Under the pieces are notes generated by a model that was not told where the DNA came from, did not search any database, and saw nothing but the letters and a program-made list of their open reading frames with translations. A program made the translations under genes and the position numbers. 8,808 nt of DNA from JARYLZ01 sp964388275. GTDB lineage: Bacteria; Bacteroidota; Ignavibacteria; SZUA-365. Numbering within the stretch: the first letter of the stretch is position 1; every line of letters starts with the position of its first letter. The stretch spans positions 1-8,808 of the forward strand of contig CAYLZD010000079.1 in the NCBI GenBank assembly GCA_964388275.1. The letters are read 5' to 3'. Shown here in pieces: positions 1-7,400 of this stretch.

Positions 1-1
1 G

Positions 2-2455
2 CGGGGAAGAGTTCAGCTCGAACTGTACTCGCTCGCGGGGAGACGCGAGGCGTTCATGGAGTCGCAGCTCGAAGCCGGGACGCATGTGTTTTCACTCAAC
101 GCCGCCTCGCTTCCGGCGGGCGTGTACCTGCTCACGGCTCGGTCGGGAGAATCTTCGAGGACCGTGCGTATCGTGAAAAACGGGCCGGCCGGTGCCGGGA
201 CTCCATTCTTTTTTCCCGGCGGCAGCACGGGAATCGTGGTGCAGGGTGCGATCGGGAAGCCGTTCGCCGCGGCATACCGTTTCACAGGATACGCGGGCAC
301 ATTCCATCCCGACACGGTGACGGCCGCGCCCGTATCGGACACCTCGATAGTATTCATGATGAGGCGCCTTTCCATTCCTCCTGTGATCGAGAGCTTCGCC
401 TGCCTGACTCCGAATCTGTTCCCGGGCGACACGGCCCGGTTCGGGGTCACGGCATCGTCGGCGATAAAAAGTCTCTCGCGGATATTCATCGATTTCGAGA
501 ATGACGGCGTGATGGACGATTCGGCCGTCGTCGCCGGAGGCAGCGCACAGGTGACCTTCACTCATGTATACTCTGCCGTTGGCCGATACAATGTCAGGGC
601 ATGCGCCGCGGATCTGTACGGGAACTCTTGTTGCAGAAACCTGGACAGCGCGGTGAACGTGAGTTTATTCCTGCCGGTTTTGACTACGGTGGCGGTAAAC
701 GATATCACGGCAACAACCGGGAGGAGCGGAGGAAATATTACATCGGACGGCGGATATCCCGTGACCGCGAGAGGCGTGTGCTGGAGCACGTCGCCCGGTC
801 CGACTACGGCGGACAGTCATACGACTGACTGCGCCGGGACGGGAAGCTTCGAGAGTTCGATCACCAGTCTTGCCGAGAGCACGAAGTACTATGTCCGCGC
901 CTATGCCGTGAACAGCGCAGGGACCGGTTACGGAAATGAAGTGTCGTTCACCACCAACGGTATGAGCATGTATGTGCCCGTACTGACGACGGCCGCTGTA
1001 ACCGAAATCACGGTAAAAACAGGGAGAAGCGGAGGAAATATCACATCGGACGGCGGATATCCCGTTACCGCGAGAGGAGTGTGCTGGAGCACGTCGCCCG
1101 GTCCGACTACGGCGGACAGTCATACGACTGACGGCACCGGTACGGGAAGCTTCGAGAGCTCGATCACGGGTCTTTCGGAAAGAACGAAGTATTACGTCCG
1201 CGCCTACGCCGTTAACAGCGCCGGCACCGGTTACGGAAATGAAGTACAGTTTATGACGAAGGAGATGGGGCTGTACGTTCCGGTTCTGACGACTACTGCA
1301 GTGACTGATATCACGTTGACGACGGCGAAAAGCGGCGGCGATATCACATCGGATGGCGGATATCCCGTGACAGCGAGGGGTGTATGCTGGAGCACGTCAC
1401 CGAATCCTACAACTTCGGACAGTCATACGACCGACGGGGCCGGGACGGGAAGTTTCGAGAGTTCGATCGCGGGACTTGCTGCAGGCACGAAGTACTATGT
1501 CCGCGCCTATGCCGTGAACAGCGCCGGCACGGGTTACGGTAATGAAGTGTGGTTTACGACGGACGATGCAGCCAAGTATTTGCCGGTTCTTACGACATCG
1601 GCGGCGACCGATATAACGCTGACAACTGCAAGGAGTGGCGGAAGCATAACATCCGACGGCGGATATCCCGTGACCGCGAGGGGCGTGTGCTGGAGCACGG
1701 CATCCGGCCCTACCATATCGGATAGCAGGACATCGAACGGCACTGGTATTGGCTTCTATACGAGCAATATCGCCGGACTCAGCGAAAACACCATGTACTA
1801 CTTGCGAGCCTATGCGACGAATAGCGCAGGAACTGGATACGGAAACGAGGTTTCTTTCACTACTCAGCAGGGCAGCGGTGGTTCTGACACTGTCACGATC
1901 GGCACACAGGTATGGATGCTGAAGAATCTTGATGTCGACAAGTACCGCAACGGGGATCCGATACCGAATGTGACGGATTCCGCACAATGGGCTCATTTGA
2001 ATGAGACGTCCGGCGCTTGGTGCTATTACAACAACGACCCGGCAACGGGCGCGATATACGGTAAACTGTACAATTGGGCTGCGGTAAACGACCCGCGCGG
2101 ATTAGCGCCGGCCGGTTGGCATGTGCCGACGGACTCTGAATGGAAAACGCTGACGAACTATCTTGGAGACACCGCTGTCGCGGGCGGCAAGATGAAGGAA
2201 GCAGGAACGGCTCATTGGTTGAGTCCCAACACCGGCGCCGACAACAGCAGCGGTTTCACGGGTCTTCCGGGCGGTTTCCGGTCGTTTTATGGACCCTTTC
2301 GGGATTTTGGCAATTGCGGTTTATGGTGGTCGTCCACAATTAGCGGGCTAATAGCCGCCCGCACGCTCATCCTTCTATACAACAGAGCGGGTGCGTGGGC
2401 TCAAAATCCTCATAACAGGGGCAACGCGTTGTCGGTTCGTTGCGTGAAGGATTAA
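2..2455 (+). CDS. 5'-partial modular surface protein: sorting-like module, PKD-like domain, four FN3-like repeats, C-terminal FISUMP domain
   Basis: The frame is already open at base 2 and continues to TAA at 2453-2455, so the true start lies upstream. The ATG at 56 falls inside a folded module and is not a credible start. Domains in order: a beta module at 11-178 (LELYSLAGRR, then LPAGVYLL, ending VRIVK) resembling FlgD-Ig or type A T9SS C-terminal sorting domains; a linker; a PKD-like domain at about 374-664 with FENDGVMDD and a HVYSAVGRYNV strand; four 101-residue FN3-like repeats at 674-1867; and a FISUMP domain at about 1886-2452 with IGTQVWMLKNLDV, YGKLYNWAAV, GLAPAGWHVP and a terminal SVRCVKD. 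Such FN3-like repeats with a C-terminal FISUMP domain are common in FCB-group exported proteins. A cell-surface or secreted role is inferred. The ligand and biochemical function are unknown. No link to the downstream kinase is visible. Confidence 0.9.
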   Translation, partial: RGRVQLELYSLAGRREAFMESQLEAGTHVFSLNAASLPAGVYLLTARSGESSRTVRIVKNGPAGAGTPFFFPGGSTGIVVQGAIGKPFAAAYRFTGYAGTFHPDTVTAAPVSDTSIVFMMRRLSIPPVIESFACLTPNLFPGDTARFGVTASSAIKSLSRIFIDFENDGVMDDSAVVAGGSAQVTFTHVYSAVGRYNVRACAADLYGNSCCRNLDSAVNVSLFLPVLTTVAVNDITATTGRSGGNITSDGGYPVTARGVCWSTSPGPTTADSHTTDCAGTGSFESSITSLAESTKYYVRAYAVNSAGTGYGNEVSFTTNGMSMYVPVLTTAAVTEITVKTGRSGGNITSDGGYPVTARGVCWSTSPGPTTADSHTTDGTGTGSFESSITGLSERTKYYVRAYAVNSAGTGYGNEVQFMTKEMGLYVPVLTTTAVTDITLTTAKSGGDITSDGGYPVTARGVCWSTSPNPTTSDSHTTDGAGTGSFESSIAGLAAGTKYYVRAYAVNSAGTGYGNEVWFTTDDAAKYLPVLTTSAATDITLTTARSGGSITSDGGYPVTARGVCWSTASGPTISDSRTSNGTGIGFYTSNIAGLSENTMYYLRAYATNSAGTGYGNEVSFTTQQGSGGSDTVTIGTQVWMLKNLDVDKYRNGDPIPNVTDSAQWAHLNETSGAWCYYNNDPATGAIYGKLYNWAAVNDPRGLAPAGWHVPTDSEWKTLTNYLGDTAVAGGKMKEAGTAHWLSPNTGADNSSGFTGLPGGFRSFYGPFRDFGNCGLWWSSTISGLIAARTLILLYNRAGAWAQNPHNRGNALSVRCVKD
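674..1867 (+). repeat. Four in-frame tandem repeats, exact 303-nt period (101 aa each)
   Basis: Units begin with a Pro-Val-Leu-Thr-Thr strand at 674, 977, 1280 and 1583, so the first three are each exactly 303 nt; the fourth is cut slightly short by the FISUMP junction. Each carries SGG(N/D/S)ITSDGGYPVTARG, VCWST, a Ser/Thr/Asp-rich turn, YYVRAYAVNSAGTGYGNEV and FTT. Units 1 and 2 share long near-identical DNA stretches around the VCWST segment, while unit 4 has diverged most (YYLRAYATNSAGTGYGNEV). Linkers between units are variable (NGMSMYV, KEMGLYV, DDAAKYL). The pattern points to amplification of a beta-sandwich domain with partial homogenisation. Confidence 0.93.
1886..2455 (+). other. 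FISUMP (Fib_succ_major) domain region of the surface protein
   Basis: This roughly 190-residue C-terminal domain has the order of motifs I recognise for the family: VTIGTQVWMLKNLDVDKYRN, then WCYYNND, GKLYNWAAVND, GWHVPTDSEWKTLTNYLG, GGKMKEAGT, HWLSPNTGA, GFTGLPGGFR, LWWSS and a final SVRCVKD. The domain is complete to the stop codon. The family is found in large paralogous sets in Fibrobacter and other FCB bacteria. Its precise molecular role is not established, although a surface or extracellular location is usual. Confidence 0.92.
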
Positions 2456-2544
2456 TGGACAACCAGATTGCACGCTGAGTCTCTAAAAGAAAAAAGAGCC
2501 TTCGGCATAATGAAATTAAGACCACGGCATATGGATGATTCAGA

Positions 2545-3020
2545 CCTCACCCCCCGCCCCTTTCCAAAGGAGAGGGGAGAAACAGATAACCATAATAAGA
2601 GAGTCACCCCTTCCCTTCGGGGAGGGGATGGGGGAGAGGTCGAAACCCCTCTATCCGACCACCTCACCCCCCGCCTGCGTCCCGCTTCCGCCTGCGTTCC
2701 ACAGTGTGGAGCTACGGCGGACAGATCGCGTGACTTCCGCCTACGCTGCGCTTCGGCGGACAGGCCGGCGGGCGGGCAAGCCAACCCCTCTCCAGAGGAG
2801 AGGGGAGAAGATGGTGCAGTCGACAACTTAAATTACACTTCTCCAGAGCCCTCAGAGAAGGGAAGTGAGGAAGAAGGCTCAGCCGACAGCTTACTAGACC
2901 CCACCGCCGGGCCCTCTCCGAGCGGGAGCGATCCCACCCCCGGCGCTTCTCTGAAGTGGAGCAACCTCACCCCCGACCCCTCTCCAATGGAGAGGGGAGA
3001 AGTTGTAGAGAATCCTGTCC
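2545..3020. repeat. Upstream block of GC-rich palindromic repeats, 5' of the DUF559 gene
   Basis: The block opens with a CCTCACCCCC box at 2545 and repeats it at 2662 (117 nt later) and 2965 (303 nt later). It contains three hairpins with arms like CCCCTCTCC / GGAGAGGGG (loops AAA, AGA, AAT), one hairpin with arms like CCCCTTCCC / GGGGAGGGG (loop TTC), and one copy of the longer element that carries TTCCACAGTGTGGAG and CCGCCTACGCTGCGCTTCGGCGG-like sequence (20-nt core). Between about 2810 and 2960 lie degenerate versions, such as CTTCTC...GAGAAG. All frame-1 peptides here are repeat-derived (LTPRPFPKERGE, RVTPSLRGGDGGEVE) and I do not regard them as a protein domain. Confidence 0.85.
2600..2809. 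repeat. Diverged single copy of the 228-bp composite repeat unit
   Basis: This stretch starts with AGAGTCACCCC, passes through the TTC-loop hairpin, GAGAGGTCGAA, CTATCCGAC, the CCTCACCCCCCGCCTGCG box at 2662, the TTCCACAGTGTGGA palindrome and the GGCCGGCGGGCGGGCAAGCC segment, and ends in the AGA-loop hairpin. It matches the units at 3553 and 3781 in the same order with few changes, among them GAGCTACGG for GAACTACGG. It lies on the opposite side of the DUF559 gene from the two tandem copies. Confidence 0.88.
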
Positions 3021-3028
3021 CGGGTTAT

Positions 3029-3430
3029 ATGACTACGGATTCTCTAACCTGGAGAGGACTGAAGCTGCATGCACGGGAGAACAGAAGGAATGCGACAAAG
3101 GCGGAGAAAATCCTGTGGGAGAGATTGAGGAACAGGAAACTCGGCGTGCGCTTCCGCCGCCAGCATGCAATAGGTGATTTCATCGTCGACTTTGTCTGCA
3201 TCGAGAAAAAACTAGTCGTAGAGGCCGACGGCGGCATACACGAACAGCAGAAGGCATACGATCTCGAGCGGACAAAGCTGCTTATGACGCGCGGTTTCCG
3301 CGTGCTGCGCTTTCGGAATGACGAGATCATCGATGGAATTGACAATGTGATATCCCGCATTCGCAAAGAGCTACGCTCCTATTCAAATAAAGAAGCCTCC
3401 TCCCCCGATAGGGGAGAAGAAGAGGTGTAA
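3029..3430 (+). CDS. DUF559 family (Vsr-like, PD-(D/E)XK) endonuclease-domain protein
   Basis: The 133-residue product matches DUF559 across its length: an N-terminal RRNATKAEKILWERLRNRKL segment (Glu26, Trp30), FRRQHAIGDFIVDF (Asp54), LVVEADGGIH (Glu65, Asp67, His71), then DLERTKLLMTRGF and VLRFRNDEI. These acidic residues sit where the PD-(D/E)XK nuclease centre of Vsr-like proteins is expected, so metal-dependent DNA cleavage is plausible but unproven. The ATG at 3029 is preferred because the homologous part begins just after it, yet no good ribosome binding site precedes it. The frame stays open back to a TTG at 2468, with ATGs at 2510 and 2531, through repeat-encoded peptide, so a longer product cannot be excluded. 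The last residues (SSPDRGEEEV) derive from a degenerate repeat hairpin at 3400-3416. Repeats flank the gene on both sides. Confidence 0.85.
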   Translation: MTTDSLTWRGLKLHARENRRNATKAEKILWERLRNRKLGVRFRRQHAIGDFIVDFVCIEKKLVVEADGGIHEQQKAYDLERTKLLMTRGFRVLRFRNDEIIDGIDNVISRIRKELRSYSNKEASSPDRGEEEV

Positions 3431-3552
3431 GGCAGTCCTCCCCATTAGCAGTTTGCATTATGCTGTCTCAGAAGCGCTACATATGCATGTACGACAACCT
3501 CACCCCCAACCCCTCTCCAAAGGAGAGGGGAGAAATCCCTTACGATAATAAG

Positions 3553-4008
3553 AGAGTCACCCCTCCCCTTCGGGGAGGGGCCGGGGGAGAGGTCGAAACC
3601 CCTCTATCCGACGACCTCACCCCCCGCCTGCGTCCCGCTTCCGCCTGCGTTCCACAGTGTGGAACTACGGCGGACAGATCGCGTGACTTCCGCCTACGCT
3701 GCGCTTCGGCGGACAGGCCGGCGGGCGGGCAAGCCAACCCCTCTCCAGAGGAGAGGGGAGCAACAGATAACCATGATAAGAGAGTCACCCCTCCCCTTCG
3801 GGGAGGGGCCGGGGGAGAGGTCGAACCCCCCCTATCCGACAACCTCACCCCCCGCCTGCGTCCCGCTTCCGCCTGCGTTCCACAGTGTGGAACTACGGCG
3901 GACAGATCGCGTGACTTCCGCCTACGCTGCGCTTCGGCGGACAGGCCGGCGGGCGGGCAAGCCAACCCCTCTCCAGAGGAGAGGGGAGCAACAGATAACC
4001 ATGATAAG
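3553..4008. repeat. Two tandem 228-bp units, nearly identical, followed by a partial third
   Basis: AGAGTCACCCCTCCCC starts at 3553, 3781 and 4009, exactly 228 nt apart each time. Each unit contains the TTC-loop hairpin, GAGAGGTCGAA, CTATCCGAC, the CCTCACCCCCCGCCTGCG box, a TTCCACA-G-TGTGGAA palindrome, a GGCCGGCGGGCGGGC segment, the AGA-loop hairpin and a linker ending CATGATAAG. By eye only a few bases differ, for example GACGACCTCAC against GACAACCTCAC. The third unit stops after GAGGTCGAAG, where the 75-bp insert begins. The near identity implies a recent duplication. Confidence 0.92.
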
Positions 4009-4056
4009 AGAGTCACCCCTCCCCTTCGGGGAGGAACCGGGGGAGAGGTCGAAGTC

Positions 4057-4131
4057 ACCCACTTCCTTCCGGGAGTTATCGGCTCACCCGCTAAAGTCCT
4101 GCAGACCGGAACGCAGACGGGGAGTGGGATT
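4057..4131. mobile_element. Possible MITE-like palindromic insert within the repeat field
   Basis: About 75 nt here have no counterpart in the neighbouring units and are bordered by the direct repeat GAAGTC (4051-4056 and 4132-4137). Inside lie nested inverted repeats: CCCACT at 4058-4063 with AGTGGG at 4123-4128, and TTCCGG at 4067-4072 with CCGGAA at 4106-4111. Removing one direct repeat plus the insert (81 nt) restores the usual order GTCGAA to CTATCCGACGACCTCAC. A small non-autonomous insertion with target duplication fits. A repeat-internal rearrangement is the alternative, since the direct repeat is short. Confidence 0.45.
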
Positions 4132-4424
4132 GAAGTCCCCCTATCCGACGACCTCACCCCCAACCCCTCTCCAAAGGAGAAGGGAGAAACACATAACCAT
4201 AATAAGAGAGTCACCCCTCCCCTTCGGGGAGTGACCAGTGGTGGGGTTGAAGATACTCTATCCGACGACCTCACCCCCAACCCCTATCCAAAGGAGAGGG
4301 GAGAAACGGATAACCATAATAAGAGAGTCACCCATCCCCTTCGGGGAGGGGCCGGGGGAGAGGTCGAAACCCTTCGGGGAGGAGCCGGGGGAGGGGTCGA
4401 ATCGCGTCACAAATTTTATTGCCC

Positions 4425-4429
4425 GGAGG
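4425..4429 (+). promoter_or_regulatory. Ribosome binding site that fixes the histidine kinase start at 4435
   Basis: GGAGG lies five bases before ATG 4435, an ideal Shine-Dalgarno spacing. The codons that follow encode a textbook signal peptide. Together these show that the open frame extending upstream to 3460 is not the natural N-terminus. The short AT-rich stretch before it (CACAAATTTTATTG, 4410-4423) is the only non-repeat sequence between the repeat field and the gene and might hold promoter elements, but no convincing -35/-10 pair can be named. Confidence 0.8.
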
Positions 4430-4434
4430 CGGTC

Positions 4435-7400
4435 ATGAAAACTCGCATGCTTCCGATGCGCCGATTGCATATCGGACTCCTCGTTCTTCTAATTCTTCCG
4501 GCGGCTGTTCGCGACGCGACGGCACAGAAGACGAAAATAGATAGTCTCGAGCGGGTCCTCGCCGCGTACGTGAAGTCCGGCGCGGACAGGGTCGCAACTC
4601 TGCTCGCACTCGGCAATGCCTGCTTGCCCGCTGAACCGGCCCGCGCGAGACTGGCGGGGGAGGAGGCGTCCGCCATCGCGCGCAAACTGGGAGACATCAG
4701 GGGCAGCGCGTCGGCCCTGCGCATCATCGGCGGAAGCTTCGCGGCTCTCGGCATGCACGACACCGCCCTCGCGCTCATCGAAAGAGCGCTCGGTATGCAC
4801 AAGGCCGCCAGCGATGAGCGCGGCACCGCCGATGCGTTCTTCGAACTCGGCTTGACTTATTCGGCCGGGCGCGACTTTGTGAAATCCCTCCAGTGCTTCG
4901 AGGAAAGTCTCGAGAGGTCTCGGAAGCTGGGCGCGAATCCGGACATTGCGCGTGTGCTTTGGCAAATGGCGGGCGATCACGAGAAGAAAGGAGATCGTAC
5001 GAAAGCCGTCGATTGCCTTGCGCGGCGTCTCGATATCCTTGAGAAGCTCGATGACAAAAGCGGCGTTGCGCGCACTTTTTGGCGGCTCGGTGTGCTATAT
5101 GACTACATGGGACAAACCGCTGTCGCAGTCGAATATCAGAACAAATGCCTGGAAGCTGCGACGAAAGCGGTAAATGCGTCAATCGAGGCCGATGCGCTGA
5201 ACAGTCTGGGTTATCTGAGCCGAAAGACCGGGGACTACGCGAATGCGCTTTCATATCTCGAACGGTCTCTGCAAGCATGGGAAAGGGTCGGTGAAAAACT
5301 CGCCGCCAAAAAAGGCATGGCCGCAGTGTGGCTGGACATGGGCAATGTGCACCTGTATCGTGCTTCGTTCGCAAAGGCGCTGGACTGTTTTCTCGTCAGT
5401 CTCAGGCTGCGCGAGGAATGCGGCGACAGAACCGGCACCGCCTCGACTCTGCTCAGCATCGGCCTCTATCACGACGCGCTCGGCGCCAACGATTCGGCCC
5501 TCGCGTACAACAGGAGAGCATTGGCTATATATGAAGAATCGGAAGACAAGGGAGGAATCGGCGGCGTCCTGAACAACATGGGCACAATTTATCAGCGGAT
5601 CGGAGATTACAGGACGGCTTTCGAGCATTTCCGGAAAGCCCTTCCCATCCTCGAGGAAATCGGACACAAGGAATTCCTGTCCAATGTTCTCATGAACATC
5701 GGCACATATCATCAGAACACGGGAGCCAACGATATCGCTCTGGACTACTATCATTGTGCACTCTCACTGAAGCAGGAAATCGGTGACAAAAACGGCGTCG
5801 CTCAAACCCTCGGGAATATGACCGCGGCATACGGCAGGCTGGGCCAGTACACTGAAGCTCTCGACTGCGCCCTTCGATCCCTGAGGATCTTCGAAGAGAT
5901 AGGCAGCGCGGAATTGCCGGGCGCCGTTGCCGGAGTCGGGACCGTCTACTGCGGTCTCGGCGATCACTCGAAAGCGATGGAATATGCGGTGAGGGCGTAT
6001 GATATGGCGGAACGACAGGGCAGCAAGACATGGATGGCCGCGGCGTCGGAGATCATGGGAGACGTGTATCTGAACAGGGCCATGCCGGACAGCGCATTCG
6101 AGTTTTTCCGGCAGAGCTACGGTCTGCATAAGGAGACAGGCGACAACGCGGGGATGGCAAATGCATTGGGCAGGATAGGGATCGCGCAGTACAAGTCGGG
6201 CAAGCACGATAAAGCCCTTGAGAACCTGCGTAGAAGCATGGGACTGCTGGAGAAAAACAGGAGAAAAGACGTCGTGCCGGCCCTGAGGGCGCAGGGCGAC
6301 ATAATGCTGCTGCGCGGCGAATTGGATGCCGCGGGACTGTTCTTCGATCGCGCTCTCGAGGTGGCCGGGGACCTTGGGGGCTGGTACGAACTGATGCTGG
6401 CCTACGATGGATTGAGCGTCTACCATGAGCGCCGCGGCGACAGCGGCCGGGCGCTCGCGTATTACAAATCCCTCTCCGCCTGCAAGGACAGTCTCTTCAA
6501 CGAGGAAAAGCTCCGGAGTATCAACGAGCTTTCGGTGCGCTTTAAGAGCGAAAAACAGGAACAGGCCATAGCCCTGCTTGAGAAGGACAATTCCCTTCAG
6601 GCCTCCGAACTCGACCGCAGGAAAAAGGAACTCCTGCTCCGTCAGCTCGAATCCTCCCGCCTTCTCCAGAGATCCGTTCTGTTGCAGAAAGATCGGGAAC
6701 TGCAGGAGGTCACGATCGATAATCAGCGGAACCAGCTCGCGCTGGAAAAAGCGGAAAAGGAGAAACGTGCGCAGATGATCAGCCAGCTCGAGAAGGAAAA
6801 TTCCATGCAGGCGTCGATAAATGCACGTGAGAAGAACCTGAGGAACACCATACTCGTCGCCATGGGACTTTTCGTCGCCGTCGGCTTTCTCGGTGTCAAG
6901 CGTGTGCAGGCGCATCGCACGGAGGCGGAACTGCGCGCCGAATCCGCCGAGTACAAGGCGAGGAACGTCGAACTTCAGGCGCAGGTCAGGGACGCGGAGC
7001 TGCTTCGCCTGCAGGCCGAGAGCGACCGAAGGCAGCGCCAGGCGCAGCAGGAGTTCTCGCACCGCCTCATCGAGTCCCAGGAGCGGGAACGTTCCCGCAT
7101 CGCCGCCGAGCTCCACGACCAGCTCGGCCAGGACCTCGCATATATCCGCAATACCATTCTCGTCTCGCTGAAGAAAGAACAGTTGGGCGAATCGCTGGCC
7201 GGCGCGGCGCAGACCGCGGAAACCATGCTCGACAACGTCCGCCGCATCGCGCGCGACCTGCGTCCCTTCCAGCTCGACCGCTACGGCCTGACCAACGCCG
7301 TCACGGCCATGGTCAAACGTGTCGGCGAAAGCTGCCCTACGCGCTTCTCCGCCGAAATAGATCCGCTGGACGGCCTGTTCGAGAAAGAGCAGGAAATCAA

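Larger units (their letters stand above)
3498..4401. repeat. Downstream block of palindromic repeats between the DUF559 gene and the histidine kinase
   Basis: Boxes reading CCTCACCCCC occur at 3498, 3615, 3843, 4152 and 4269. Two hairpin types alternate. One has arms CCCCTCTCC / GGAGAGGGG with loop AAA or AGA (for example 3510-3530, 3738-3758, 3966-3986, with imperfect versions near 4164 and 4281). The other has arms CCCCTCCCC / GGGGAGGGG with loop TTC (for example 3560-3580, 3788-3808, with imperfect versions near 4016, 4213 and 4331). Both have 9-bp stems and 3-nt loops. The block ends with a 33-nt duplication of CCTTCGGGGAGG plus its tail (starts 4338 and 4371). The roughly 900 bases contain no credible gene. 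The frame reading through them is a consequence of repeat composition. Confidence 0.88.

Noticed and set aside
562..1996. Minus-strand ORFs under the surface protein
   Set aside because: They mirror the 303-nt repeats of the sense gene and have repeat-only content with no independent coding signal.
3560..3580. C(UUCG)G ultrastable tetraloop in the TTC-loop hairpin
   Set aside because: Shifting the register to form UUCG breaks the stem after three pairs. The full 9-bp stem requires the 3-nt UUC loop instead.
3540..4280. Minus-strand and alternative-frame ORFs across the repeats
   Set aside because: They encode only repeat translation (for example RRGGVTLL, SGEGLACPP). Repeats with lengths divisible by three and few stops keep several frames open.
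3498..4401. CRISPR-like array
   Set aside because: The intervals between hairpins are themselves repeated, unit sizes are 117-228 nt, and no unique spacers, leader or cas genes are present.
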